64,000 bases of DNA from Metabacillus schmidteae (lineage in GTDB: Bacteria > Bacillota > Bacilli > Bacillales > Bacillaceae). The translations under genes and the position numbers were made by a program. Every line of letters begins with the position of its first letter. The first letter of the stretch is position 1. Below the pieces are notes generated by a model, which was given only the letters and a program-made list of their open reading frames with translations, did no database searches and was not told where the DNA came from. Of this stretch, positions 50,254 through 59,068 are shown piece after piece. Where the stretch lies: contig NZ_CAESCH010000001.1 of the NCBI RefSeq assembly GCF_903166545.1, forward strand, positions 3,166,001-3,230,000. Reading direction: 5' to 3'.

Positions 50254-51915
50254 TTATGTTAATCGATACACTCTTGCTTCAAATGGCTTTAATATACCGT
50301 TAGTATAATCCAATTGAGTGAACTTTTCATTTCCTACCAACAATTTCGCCTCTTTGTTTTGGAATTCACTAGGTAGTTGATATGATGCTTCTTTAGCAAA
50401 TAGGTTTGTCAAAATCAGAAAGGTGTCATCTCCCGAAGTTCTAACATAGGCAAAGATTTGCTGGTGATCTTCCAATATAAGCTTAAAACTACCATAAACC
50501 AGAGTCAAATGTTCTTTTCGTAATTGAATCAGTTTCTTATAGTAATGGTAAATTGAATCACGATTATTCATAGCCTGTTCAACATTGATGTTACTAAAAT
50601 TCGGATTAACTTTTAACCAAGGCTGACCTGTCGTAAAACCGGCATTTTCCCCATTTGTCCATTGCATTGGTGTTCTTGAATTATCACGGCCATTTTTCCA
50701 AATGACCTCCATTAACTCATCATGACTTTGACCATCTTCTATTCCGTTTCGGTAAAGGTTTTTAATCGCTACATCATTATAATCATTAATTGAAGAAAAC
50801 TGAACATTTGTCATCCCAATTTCCTGTCCTTGATAAATAAATGGTGTACCCTGCATGAGAAAATACATGGTAGCAAGACACTTCGCAGATTGTTCCCAGT
50901 ATTGATCATCATCTCCCCATGTAGAAACAGAGCGCGGCTGATCATGATTTTCTAAAAACAATGCATTCCAGCCTTTCCCATTAAGTGCTGTCTGCCAGTC
51001 GTTAAACGTTTCTTTCAATGCTTGAAGATCAATTCCCCCTGTCACACTTTTTCCCCACAGGTCTAGATGTTCGAATTGAAATATCATATTAAAAACGCCT
51101 TTTTCTTCTCCAACCCATTCATCCGCTTGGTTCGACTTCACACCATTCGCTTCACCAACCGTCATAATGTCATATTTTGCAAACGTTTCGCGTTTTAACT
51201 CCTGAAGAAAAACTTCAATACCATCTCGATTCATATGGCCTTCAAATGATGGAACATATTTAAGGTTGTTTGGATTTGGTAAATCCGGAAATCCGGGAAC
51301 TTTCTTAATATGTGAAATTGCATCCACCCGAAAACCATCAATACCCTTATCAAGCCACCAATTAACCATGCTGTATAAATCTTTTCGAACATTTGGGTTT
51401 TCCCAGTTTAAATCAGGCTGTTTGCGGGAGAACACATGCATATAATATTCCTTTGTCTCCGGATCAAACTCCCATGCTGAACCTCCAAAAATCGATTCCC
51501 AGTTATTAGGTTCACCGTTCTCACCAGGATGCCAAATATAATAATCTCGATAAGGATTTTCTTTTGATGAGCGAGATTCAATAAACCAAGGATGTTCATC
51601 TGATGTATGGTTGATAACCAAATCCATTATTAATTTCATCCCACGCTTATGAACTTCGGCTAGTAGCTGATCAAAGTCTTCCATTGTACCGAAGTCTTCC
51701 ATAATTCCTTTATAATCACTAATATCGTAACCGTTATCATCATTTGGTGAAGAATAAATTGGACAAATCCAAATCACATCAATTCCTAAATCCTGCAAAT
51801 AATCCAACTTACTCAAAATCCCCTGCAGGTCACCAATTCCATCACCATTCGCATCCATAAAGCTGCGAGGGTAGATTTGGTAAGCTACTGCTTCTTTCCA
51901 CCACATTCTATTCAT
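50254..51915 (-). CDS. malL: GH13 alpha-glucosidase / oligo-1,6-glucosidase
   Basis: The 553-residue protein starts behind GGAGGAATGCTTC. It has the GH13_31 conserved regions: LIMDLVINHTSDEHPWF, GIDGFRVDAISHI (nucleophile Asp, about 199), MTVGEANG (acid/base Glu, about 255) and FLENHDQPR (stabilising Asp, about 327). Length and QPDLNWENPNVR match MalL/oligo-1,6-glucosidase. It is cytoplasmic (no signal peptide). It would split maltose or isomaltose released by the phosphatase into glucose. Confidence 0.9.
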   Translation of the reverse strand: MNRMWWKEAVAYQIYPRSFMDANGDGIGDLQGILSKLDYLQDLGIDVIWICPIYSSPNDDNGYDISDYKGIMEDFGTMEDFDQLLAEVHKRGMKLIMDLVINHTSDEHPWFIESRSSKENPYRDYYIWHPGENGEPNNWESIFGGSAWEFDPETKEYYMHVFSRKQPDLNWENPNVRKDLYSMVNWWLDKGIDGFRVDAISHIKKVPGFPDLPNPNNLKYVPSFEGHMNRDGIEVFLQELKRETFAKYDIMTVGEANGVKSNQADEWVGEEKGVFNMIFQFEHLDLWGKSVTGGIDLQALKETFNDWQTALNGKGWNALFLENHDQPRSVSTWGDDDQYWEQSAKCLATMYFLMQGTPFIYQGQEIGMTNVQFSSINDYNDVAIKNLYRNGIEDGQSHDELMEVIWKNGRDNSRTPMQWTNGENAGFTTGQPWLKVNPNFSNINVEQAMNNRDSIYHYYKKLIQLRKEHLTLVYGSFKLILEDHQQIFAYVRTSGDDTFLILTNLFAKEASYQLPSEFQNKEAKLLVGNEKFTQLDYTNGILKPFEARVYRLT

Positions 51916-51943
51916 GAAGCATTCCTCCTCTTAATCTACAACT

Positions 51944-51980
51944 AATATAGCAGACTATTAGAATTTGAGCAATCGTTTGC
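51944..51980 (-). promoter_or_regulatory. malL promoter with operator over the -35
   Basis: Minus strand: TTGCTC (51967-51972), 17 bases, TATATT (51944-51949). The palindromic site GCAAACGATTGC (51969-51980) covers the -35 box, so a bound LacI-family repressor should exclude RNA polymerase. It is not a full match to a CcpA cre box. Confidence 0.75.
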
Positions 51981-52150
51981 ATTAAATTTCATAAAAAAAT
52001 TTAGTGAGTATTATATATCACCTTTACATAAATCTGCAAAATAAACAGAATCATATATATAGCCTTGCACAAATATCACTTATAAATTTGTGTATTTTAC
52101 CTTTCTATCATTTAATTATCATTTCCTCTCTACAATGTTATATTTTATGA

Positions 52151-52162
52151 GCAATCGATTGC
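52151..52162. promoter_or_regulatory. Second LacI-type operator
   Basis: GCAATCGATTGC is a perfect 12-bp palindrome. It lies 182 bases (centre to centre) from the operator at 51969-51980, a spacing that would allow looping. It also lies 145 bases upstream of the plus-strand VOC gene. Confidence 0.65.
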
Positions 52163-52306
52163 ACATCTACTTTTCCCATTGTTCAGACTAACTTTACAAT
52201 ATGGAACTATTTGTGAATTTCAACACTGTCATTTATACTATTTTATGACATGATATTTATTTATACATGACGAGAAACAACATTCTTTATAAGGGGATGA
52301 AGACGA

Positions 52307-52678
52307 ATGAAATTAGGTGCATTTTCTATTAGTTTAAATGTAAAAGACATTCAGAAATCAAAAGAATTTTATTCTAATCTTGGATTTAAAGAATTAGGCG
52401 GGGATATTTCCCAAAAATGGCTTATCATGAAAAACGAAAACTGTATTATTGGGTTGTTTCAAGGAATGTTTGAAAAAAATATGCTTACGTTTAATCCAGG
52501 TTGGAACGAAAATGCGGAAAATCTCGAATCTTTTACAGACGTACGTGACCTGCAAAAAATGTTGAAAGAAAATGGCATTACTATTCAGTCTGAAGCTGAT
52601 GAATCAAGTACAGGTCCAGCATTCATAACTATAGAAGACCCGGATGGAAATCCGATACTTATTGATCAACACAGATAA
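52307..52678 (+). CDS. VOC-family (glyoxalase/bleomycin-resistance-like) protein
   Basis: The 123-residue protein starts at ATG 11 bases after AAGGGGATG. It has the vicinal-oxygen-chelate repeat (GAFSISLNVKDIQKSKEFYS; FTDVRDLQKMLKENGITIQS) and ends with FITIEDPDGNPILIDQHR, where the Glu of the final strand is a typical metal ligand in some members. The substrate is unknown. It is divergent from malL; whether the operator at 52151 affects it is open. Confidence 0.85.
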   Translation: MKLGAFSISLNVKDIQKSKEFYSNLGFKELGGDISQKWLIMKNENCIIGLFQGMFEKNMLTFNPGWNENAENLESFTDVRDLQKMLKENGITIQSEADESSTGPAFITIEDPDGNPILIDQHR

Positions 52679-52682
52679 AATG

Positions 52683-52735
52683 AAATAAGCGCCTTTCCTT
52701 GTTCTAGAAAGGCGCTCTAATTACTGAGGTTATTT
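52683..52735 (+). repeat. Dispersed intergenic repeat acting as terminator
   Basis: AGCGCCTTTC-CTTGTTCTA-GAAAGGCGCT then CTAATTACTGAGG: a perfect 10-bp stem. It matches the copies at about 2582 and 16578 and follows the VOC gene, so it is the most distant member of the family in this window. Confidence 0.65.
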
Positions 52736-52779
52736 TTATTAATAAATGAAACTCACTCGATTTTGACTTCAATGAATAG

Positions 52780-53589
52780 TCATTTCACTCTAACTGAACG
52801 ATTCCGTGGATGCTCTGCAAGTATTGAATCTCTCATTTCTTTTGTTACCGGGTGCTGGGAAGTAAAAAACTCAATTTTAGAGTTGTATAACTCCACTAAC
52901 TCACCTTTTTCTAGAACACCTAATTTATCACTAATCGTGTAAGCAGCTTTAATATCGTGTGTAATAAAAAAGTACGATAATAGGTAATCTTCTTTTAACT
53001 CCTTGAGTAATTCTAATATAAGGGTTTGAGTAACCATATCCAGACTGCTTACTGATTCGTCTAAGACAATCAGCTTAGGTTTCAGTGAGATGGCTCTGGC
53101 AATATTTATTCTTTGTAATTGGCCCCCGCTGAATTGATGCGGGTATTTTCGTAAGTCTTTTTCACTCAACCCGACCCTTTCTAACAATTCTATAACAGTC
53201 CGTTTTTGTTCAGAAACTGTTAGCTTTTCATAGTTTTCCAACGGCTCTGAAATAATACGTTCTGCGGTCATTCGAGGATTAACGGAAGAGTATGAATCTT
53301 GAAAAACAACTTGAAGGTCGCGGCGAAATTTTTGCCGTGTTTGCTTATCTACTGTATGAAGATCTTGTCCTTGAAACAAAACTTGCCCGCTTTGTGGACG
53401 TTCCAATCCAAGAATAATCTTTCCTAACGTACTTTTTCCGGCCCCACTCGAGCCAAGCATTCCCATACAAATTCCTTCAGCAATCGAAAAAGAAATATCG
53501 GAAAGTACCTTTTGCGAGCGATTTTTCCAGTTAAAAAAAGATCGGGATCCGTAGCTATGAGTTACTTTATTTACTTGTAATAAACTCAT
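52780..53589 (-). CDS. nikE: Nickel/metal-opine ABC transporter ATPase (NikE-like)
   Basis: The 269-residue protein has Walker A MLGSSGAGKSTLGKIILGLE (about residues 44-63), Q-loop QVVFQDSYSSVNPR, signature QFSGGQLQRINIARAI and Walker B LIVLDESVSSLD with the switch THD. DES in place of DEP is typical of NikE. It pairs with the NikD-like ATPase upstream, 28 bases away. The last gene of the operon. Confidence 0.88.
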   Translation of the reverse strand: MSLLQVNKVTHSYGSRSFFNWKNRSQKVLSDISFSIAEGICMGMLGSSGAGKSTLGKIILGLERPQSGQVLFQGQDLHTVDKQTRQKFRRDLQVVFQDSYSSVNPRMTAERIISEPLENYEKLTVSEQKRTVIELLERVGLSEKDLRKYPHQFSGGQLQRINIARAISLKPKLIVLDESVSSLDMVTQTLILELLKELKEDYLLSYFFITHDIKAAYTISDKLGVLEKGELVELYNSKIEFFTSQHPVTKEMRDSILAEHPRNRSVRVK

Positions 53590-53617
53590 GTAAAATCCCT
53601 CCTAATAAAAAATAAAA

Positions 53618-54454
53618 TTATGCCATATGGATACTTGATCCAGCTACATCAAAAGTTGAATGAGCATTTAATAGTTTTTTCGTATATTCATGCTGTGGCT
53701 CATCAAATAGTTGAAACACATTTGCTTTTTCGATAATTCTTCCATTTTGCATAACAGCTACTTCATCTGCCATTTCAGAAATAACTCCTAAGTCATGGGA
53801 AATTAATAATATCGCTGAACCATATTCAGAACGAATTTTATCTAAATGATATAAGACCTTTTTTTGATTTTTGACATCAAGTGCAGTTGTTGGTTCGTCC
53901 GCAATAATGACAGCAGGATGTGTACTAGCGGCAATCGCAATCATCACCCTTTGAAGCATGCCGCCACTTAATTGAAAAGGATAGGATTTCAGCAGTCTAG
54001 CAGGATCAGGTAGATTAACAGAATTCATTGTCTCAATCGCAAGCTCTCTTGCTTCTTTTTTACTACAAGGTGTATGAGCACGGATGGTTTCAACAAATTG
54101 ATGACCGATAGTAAAAACAGGTGTAAATGCGTTCATCGGATTTTGCATAATAAAGGCGATATCCTTGCCGCGAATTTTACGAATTTCTTTATCATCTAAT
54201 CCAGTTAGTTCACGTCCTTGTAAATCTATACTGCCTTCAATTGCTGTTGTTTTTTTGTTAAGAAGCTGAAGGATAGACATGCTTGTAACGGTTTTACCAC
54301 AGCCACTTTCTCCAACAAGCCCAAGTACACTTCCTCTCTTCAGTTCAAAATTGACATCTTGAACAAGAGGCATTTCACCGTTTTTTGTTTTTATCTTTAC
54401 ATGTAAATCTTTGACCTGCAGCACATTTGTTTGTTCTGTATCCAACCTTCTCAT
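53618..54454 (-). CDS. nikD: Nickel/metal-opine ABC transporter ATPase (NikD-like)
   Basis: The 278-residue protein has Walker A VGESGCGKTVTSMSILQLLN, Q-loop AFIMQNPMNAFTPVFTIG, signature QLSGGMLQRVMIAIA and Walker B VIIADEPTTALD. The Q-loop sequence QNPMNAFTPVFTIG is typical of NikD. The start follows GGGATGAGAAGG. Together with NikE it powers the NikBC channel. Confidence 0.88.
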   Translation of the reverse strand: MRRLDTEQTNVLQVKDLHVKIKTKNGEMPLVQDVNFELKRGSVLGLVGESGCGKTVTSMSILQLLNKKTTAIEGSIDLQGRELTGLDDKEIRKIRGKDIAFIMQNPMNAFTPVFTIGHQFVETIRAHTPCSKKEARELAIETMNSVNLPDPARLLKSYPFQLSGGMLQRVMIAIAASTHPAVIIADEPTTALDVKNQKKVLYHLDKIRSEYGSAILLISHDLGVISEMADEVAVMQNGRIIEKANVFQLFDEPQHEYTKKLLNAHSTFDVAGSSIHMA

Positions 54455-54460
54455 CCCTTT

Positions 54461-55294
54461 TTAAAATCTGCGTTTAACACCATAACGTTCTGATAAAGCT
54501 TCGCCTAATAAATTGAATGTAACGATAACCACCATTATGATCAAGCCAGGATAAAGCATTAATTCCGGATTTGTCCGAATAAACGATTTTCCTTCATGAA
54601 TCATCGCTCCCCATTCAGGTGTAGGAGCTTGAACTCCAAGACCAAGAAACGACATGGCAGATATATCCATAATCGCCCAGCCCATTTCCAGTGTGCCCAT
54701 TACGACTAATGGCGGGAGAACATTTGGAATAATATGATTCTTAATAATTTTCCATTGAGACGAGCCACTCACCCTGGCAGCCGCAATAAAGTTTTGCTCC
54801 TTTAAGCTTAGCACCATTCCCCTGAACATTCTTGCGTAATAAACCCATTGCACGAGCATAATGGCAATAATCACTTGTGTGAGGCCTGGCCCAAAGATTC
54901 CAACAAGACCGAGAACTAAGATTAAACTAGGAAAAGCCATAACCCCATCACAGAACCTCATTAATACTTGATCAACGAGACCGCCTTTGTAACCTGAAAA
55001 GGTTCCTACAATCAAACCAATGAGTATCGATGAGACAAAAATAAGAATCGCAAACCCTAACGAAATACGTGCACCATATAAAATACGTGATAAATTGCAT
55101 CTTCCAAGCTGATCAGTTCCTAACGGATACTCCATAGAAGGAGGCTGTAATTTATTCACAATGTTCACAGCGATAGGGTCATTCGGTGCGATCCAAGGAG
55201 CAAATATAGCAATGATGAAAAGAACACCTAAAATAATCGAACAGATCGGAATAACTTTTTGACTGATGAATATTTGACGTATACTTTTGATCAT
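54461..55294 (-). CDS. nikC: Nickel/metal-opine ABC transporter permease (NikC-like)
   Basis: The 277-residue protein belongs to the OppC/DppC/NikC permease family: N-terminal hydrophobic anchor, DQLGRCNLSRILYGARISLG and the EAA-like loop RVSGSSQWKIIKNHIIPNVL, with LGLGVQAPTPEWGAMIHEG near the end. It has six membrane segments. It overlaps the NikB gene stop by four bases, so the two are translationally coupled. Confidence 0.88.
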   Translation of the reverse strand: MIKSIRQIFISQKVIPICSIILGVLFIIAIFAPWIAPNDPIAVNIVNKLQPPSMEYPLGTDQLGRCNLSRILYGARISLGFAILIFVSSILIGLIVGTFSGYKGGLVDQVLMRFCDGVMAFPSLILVLGLVGIFGPGLTQVIIAIMLVQWVYYARMFRGMVLSLKEQNFIAAARVSGSSQWKIIKNHIIPNVLPPLVVMGTLEMGWAIMDISAMSFLGLGVQAPTPEWGAMIHEGKSFIRTNPELMLYPGLIIMVVIVTFNLLGEALSERYGVKRRF

Positions 55295-56235
55295 TGATTG
55301 TATCCTTCTTTCCTAGAAATACGCGGGTCTATATACATTTGAATTAAATCAACGAGTAAGTTACTGATGATAAACAAGGTGGCTCCAATCAACACATAGC
55401 ATTGTATAACAGGTATATCACGATTGAAAATTGCTTCTATAAAATAACGGCCGAAGCCAGGCCATGAAAAGACAGCTTCCACGATAATGGTTCCTGTTAG
55501 CAATTTTCCAAGATTCATTCCTAACCCGGTAATCATTGGTGAAATAGCAATCCTCAACACATGCTTTACCATAATGGTTTTTTCATTAATACCCCTTGTC
55601 CTCGCATAAAGGACATAAGGCTCTTCCAAATTTTCAAGTACACTGGCACGTAACAGTCTTGTATAAATCGCAATTAAAGGAAGAGCCAGCGTAACGGATG
55701 GAAGAACAAGATGCTGCCATGTCCCTGTTCCTTCGACCGGAAAAAGATCAAGCTTCACAGAAAAGAAAAAAATTAATAAATACCCAAGCCAAAATGAAGG
55801 AATGGATGCCCCCATAAAGGAAAGAAACCGACTAAAATGATCTATTACACTATTTTTCTTAACTCCAGCAAGAAAACCAAGCGGTATACTAACGATAACC
55901 GCTATTAAAATACTTCCCACAGCGAGCTGGATTGTAGCTGGTATGCGCGTGATAACCTCTTCCCAAACAGGCTTATTCGAAACATAAGATATGCCAAAAT
56001 CAAGCTGGCTTATCTTCATAATAGAATTCAAATATTGGATAAAAAAAGGTTGATCTAATCCAAACTCCTGTCTTTTCTGTTCCAAAATTTCATCATTAGG
56101 TTGAATATGGGCAGCCGTTAAATAAGCCTCAGCCGGGTCTACCGGTGAAAGGTGAATCATTCCAGATGTAAAAAGTGCTGCCAAAAGAAAAACCGGAACG
56201 ATTGAGAGAATTCGTTTCAAAATAAAGGTGCCCAT
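55291..56235 (-). CDS. nikB: Nickel/metal-opine ABC transporter permease (NikB-like)
   Basis: The 314-residue protein has the OppB/NikB pattern: an N-terminal membrane helix, FGLDQPFFIQYLNSIMKISQ, the loop YARTRGINEKTIMVKHVLRI and VEAVFSWPGFGRYFIEAIFN. It has six membrane segments. The gene follows the NikA-like lipoprotein gene by 26 bases. It is a channel half with NikC. Confidence 0.88.
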   Translation of the reverse strand: MGTFILKRILSIVPVFLLAALFTSGMIHLSPVDPAEAYLTAAHIQPNDEILEQKRQEFGLDQPFFIQYLNSIMKISQLDFGISYVSNKPVWEEVITRIPATIQLAVGSILIAVIVSIPLGFLAGVKKNSVIDHFSRFLSFMGASIPSFWLGYLLIFFFSVKLDLFPVEGTGTWQHLVLPSVTLALPLIAIYTRLLRASVLENLEEPYVLYARTRGINEKTIMVKHVLRIAISPMITGLGMNLGKLLTGTIIVEAVFSWPGFGRYFIEAIFNRDIPVIQCYVLIGATLFIISNLLVDLIQMYIDPRISRKEGYNQ

Positions 56236-56261
56236 AAAAAACCTCCTGCTGTTGCTGCTTG

Positions 56262-57887
56262 CTATTCGATTTCAATACCTGTAAATGGATGTTCATCACG
56301 ATTTGCAGGGAATGTAAAGTTTTTCAAATCTTTTTGATAGATTGCTGTTTTCTTAATATATGAAACAGGAATAACCGCTCCCTGATTCTGTATTGATAAT
56401 AAAATTGATGTGTAAAGCTGCTGACGTTTTTCCTCATCTGTTGTCTGAGGTACCTGTGCAATTTGTTTCAACAATTCATCTTTGTTCGGATATGCTGATA
56501 TCGCCTCATTAAATCCAAACCCTACTGATGCCACAATATTTAAGAAAGTATGTGGATCATAAGGAGCTCCATAGTTACTAAAGAAATTAATATCAAATTT
56601 ATTATCTTTAAATCGTTGAACCTGCTCAGTGAGTTCAACGCCTACAATATTTAATTTTACTCCAATAGCTGCCCACTCAGATTGCAGGACTTCTGCCATT
56701 GTTTTTTGAATGGTATCTGCTGAATCATACATTAACTCAATTTCAAGTAACTGTCCATCTTTTTCACGAACAGTTTCCCCTTTAGAAAGTGTCCAGCCTG
56801 CTTCATCTAATAACGATTTTGCTTTTTCTACATCATAGTTGATAACTGATACATCAACGTCTTTCGTGTAAGGTAAATTTGTTGGTAAAATATAATCTGC
56901 TTTTTCTTCGTATCCAGCCGTGACACCCTCTACCAATGCTTCTTTATTAAAAGCATAATGTAGTGCATGGCGAACTTTTTCATCTGAGAGGTTTTCTTTT
57001 TTCGAGTTAATCACAAGCTGTCTAGTGGCGACAGGCTCAGAAATACTTGATTCATAGTCTCCAGTTGACTCTAACTGTTTAAAAGCATCCAGACTAATAG
57101 ATCCCTCTCCATAAATCAGATCAATTTCACCTTTTTCTAAAGCAAGCACCCTTGTTTCTGCATCAGGAATAATTTTTACTGTGATTTTTTCTTCCTTTGG
57201 AAGTTCACCCCAGTAATTTTCATTACGTTTGAATACAGCAAATTCGTCTGTTTTATACTCTTCTAAAACCCATGGACCTGTACCAACTGGATCTACAACA
57301 CCTTTTGAGGTATCACCATCTTCAGGAAATCCAGCTTCACCCAAGAAACGAACCGGTCGGACAACTGCCAACTCCTGAATCGTCGGATAATATGGTTCTT
57401 TTAAAGTGAGTTTAAACGTATATTCATCCATGACTTCAGTTTGATCGATTTTTGAAAGAAATCCTAACCAGCTATGCATATCTAAATGATTTAATATTGT
57501 ATCAAAATTCTTTTTAACAACCTCTGCATTAAAGCTCGATCCATCAGAAAATTTCACATTTTCACGAAGATGAAAAATGTATTCCTTACCGTCCTTAGAA
57601 ATATCCCATGATTCTGCAAGGTGAGGCTTTAACTCTCCCCCTTCTTGATAGCTGACTAATGGTTCATATACCATTGATTGCGCAAATAATTGAGACGGGT
57701 TATAAACATGCGGATTCATTTCACCTATATCTCTAGACCAAGCAAATGTTAGCGCGTTCTTTTCACTCTTCTCCCCCGAACCTTTAACGTCTTGACTAGA
57801 ATTTGTACACCCTAATAATATTGTTGATAATATTAAAATAAATGCCGATAATATGATAGCCTTTTGACTATATAATTTATTAACCAA
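56262..57887 (-). CDS. nikA: Nickel/metal-opine-binding lipoprotein (NikA/CntA-like)
   Basis: The 541-residue protein starts at TTG 57885-57887 behind GGAGGAAACAACA. It has a lipoprotein signal with lipobox LLGC (Cys27). The mature start AWSRDIGEMNPHVYNPSQLF and AQSMVYEPLVSYQEGG is the NikA/CntA signature. It is an SBP_bac_5 protein with YWGELPKEEKITVKIIPDAE and ANRDEHPFTGI at the end. NikA binds nickel bound to small chelators; CntA binds metal-opine complexes. The Fur-box promoter favours an iron-limited role, but no opine synthesis gene is in the window. Confidence 0.85.
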   Translation of the reverse strand: MVNKLYSQKAIILSAFILILSTILLGCTNSSQDVKGSGEKSEKNALTFAWSRDIGEMNPHVYNPSQLFAQSMVYEPLVSYQEGGELKPHLAESWDISKDGKEYIFHLRENVKFSDGSSFNAEVVKKNFDTILNHLDMHSWLGFLSKIDQTEVMDEYTFKLTLKEPYYPTIQELAVVRPVRFLGEAGFPEDGDTSKGVVDPVGTGPWVLEEYKTDEFAVFKRNENYWGELPKEEKITVKIIPDAETRVLALEKGEIDLIYGEGSISLDAFKQLESTGDYESSISEPVATRQLVINSKKENLSDEKVRHALHYAFNKEALVEGVTAGYEEKADYILPTNLPYTKDVDVSVINYDVEKAKSLLDEAGWTLSKGETVREKDGQLLEIELMYDSADTIQKTMAEVLQSEWAAIGVKLNIVGVELTEQVQRFKDNKFDINFFSNYGAPYDPHTFLNIVASVGFGFNEAISAYPNKDELLKQIAQVPQTTDEEKRQQLYTSILLSIQNQGAVIPVSYIKKTAIYQKDLKNFTFPANRDEHPFTGIEIE

Positions 57888-58284
57888 TGTTGTTTCCTCC
57901 TGCCAGTAATGATAATCATTTTCAATGATAATTTCAAAGTGTTAACATGTCAATATAATAGTAGAAATTTTCATAAAATTTGAGAGTTTATTTACTCTAT
58001 TTCTCTTTTCCAGACAATTTTGTCTATTTATACTTTACTTTACTAAATTTAATGGTTACTGACGAATAAATGGTTAGATTTAAGGATTATTTCACGATAA
58101 TTATTTAAATTGGATTAATTTTTAGGCATACTAATTAACAAAAACTAACAACGAATCTGTTGGGAAAATGATGAGGGATTCCAAGAAAAGTTACTTATGA
58201 TACCTTAGTATTGACTGATTTTAGTATTTATTAATTCAAGTTACTTTGTAATTAATGATAACCTTAACAAAGGAGTGAAAGACT
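57888..58284. other. Divergent intergenic region
   Basis: The first 70 bases hold the nik promoter with its Fur site. The rest, about 57960-58260, is AT-rich with no supportable ORF. AAAGGAGTGAAAGACT at 58269-58284 is the ribosome site of the plus-strand gene. Confidence 0.5.
57910..57953 (-). promoter_or_regulatory. Fur-box-like promoter of the nik operon
   Basis: TGATAATCATTTTCA (57910-57924) matches the 7-1-7 Fur consensus TGATAATnATTATCA with one mismatch, and an overlapping half site reaches 57932. On the minus strand TTGACA (57948-57953), 17 bases and TATCAT (57925-57930) make a promoter whose -10 lies in the Fur site. Iron-bound Fur would block it. Confidence 0.78.
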
Positions 58285-58626
58285 TTGACATTAGTGAACA
58301 TTGAAGTAGCCTTAACTATTTATGTTGTATTTATGGTGTTTTCCTTGATCATGAGTTATATTTTCGGCTCAAAAATGATTAAAAAAACCGGTTTATTTGG
58401 TCCAATAACTATTATTTCTAGTATACTTACTTTGCTATTAGGAGTTTTTGCGATAGTGGGTTGGTTTCTCTATTCGTGGCGTGTAAATGAATTTATGTTT
58501 TTTGGAGGATTAGTATTAGGAATCGTTATGTTGGTCATAAGCGAGGCAATTTTAATTATCATGTTATTTATAAGACGAAAATCAATGTTAAACACTTACA
58601 ACTCTTATATACATCCAAACAATTGA
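58285..58626 (+). CDS. Small membrane protein, 113 residues
   Basis: It starts at TTG 58285 after AAGGAGTGAAAGACT. Three membrane segments (ALTIYVVFMVFSLIMSYIFG; ITIISSILTLLLGVFAIVGW; FGGLVLGIVMLVISEAILII) and a basic C-terminal tail. No family was recognised. It is convergent with the paralogue at 58730. Confidence 0.6.
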   Translation: MTLVNIEVALTIYVVFMVFSLIMSYIFGSKMIKKTGLFGPITIISSILTLLLGVFAIVGWFLYSWRVNEFMFFGGLVLGIVMLVISEAILIIMLFIRRKSMLNTYNSYIHPNN

Positions 58627-58699
58627 TATTGCGACAGTACATGCACCTTGGAAACTCCTTTAATAAAAGAACACTAATAAAACATAGTATAAAATAAAT

Positions 58700-58723
58700 A
58701 AAACTCGTCATGTGACGAGTTTT
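58700..58723. terminator. Bidirectional terminator
   Basis: AAAACTCGTCA (58700-58710) and TGACGAGTTTT (58713-58723) with A-rich and T-rich flanks lie between convergent genes. Confidence 0.85.
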
Positions 58724-58729
58724 TCACTT

Positions 58730-59044
58730 CTAGTTTACTGTTCTATTACGATAAACAATTAACGTCAATGCATTTAATAGTAAGGTAATAACAAGAAGAA
58801 AAGCTCCAATGGACACAACTGCACCAGTTGTGTCCATAAGTGCACTCCAGTCCTCAATCTTTACAAGATGATAGTTGTAAAACATCTTGAAACATAGTGA
58901 AACCGCACAGGCACTCAAACTTATAATAGAAAGCACAATCCAATTCTTTTGCTCATAATTTTTTTCTCGCATTAGATTCACTTCAGGAAGTGTCCAGGCT
59001 ATGAGTCCAAGCAAGAGGCTGCCAACATTAAGCAAACCAATCAA
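58730..59044 (-). CDS. Small membrane protein, paralogue of the 1.6 kb protein
   Basis: The 104-residue protein has about three membrane segments (IGLLNVGSLLLGLIAWTLP; NWIVLSIISLSACAVSLCFK; AVVSIGAFLLVITLLLNALT) and the loop HLVKIEDWSALMDTTGAVVS, matching KAEDWGALLDVVPTM of the 1572-1856 protein. Both share the small membrane-protein plan with the EDWxAL motif just before the last helix. Function unknown. Confidence 0.7.
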   Translation of the reverse strand: MIGLLNVGSLLLGLIAWTLPEVNLMREKNYEQKNWIVLSIISLSACAVSLCFKMFYNYHLVKIEDWSALMDTTGAVVSIGAFLLVITLLLNALTLIVYRNRTVN

Positions 59045-59068
59045 ATGTAGTCCTCCTTTTTACTATTT

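Noticed and set aside
51969..51980. CcpA cre site
   Set aside because: TGCAAACGATTGCT differs from the cre consensus in its last positions and is fully palindromic in a LacI/MalR way. CcpA binding cannot be excluded.
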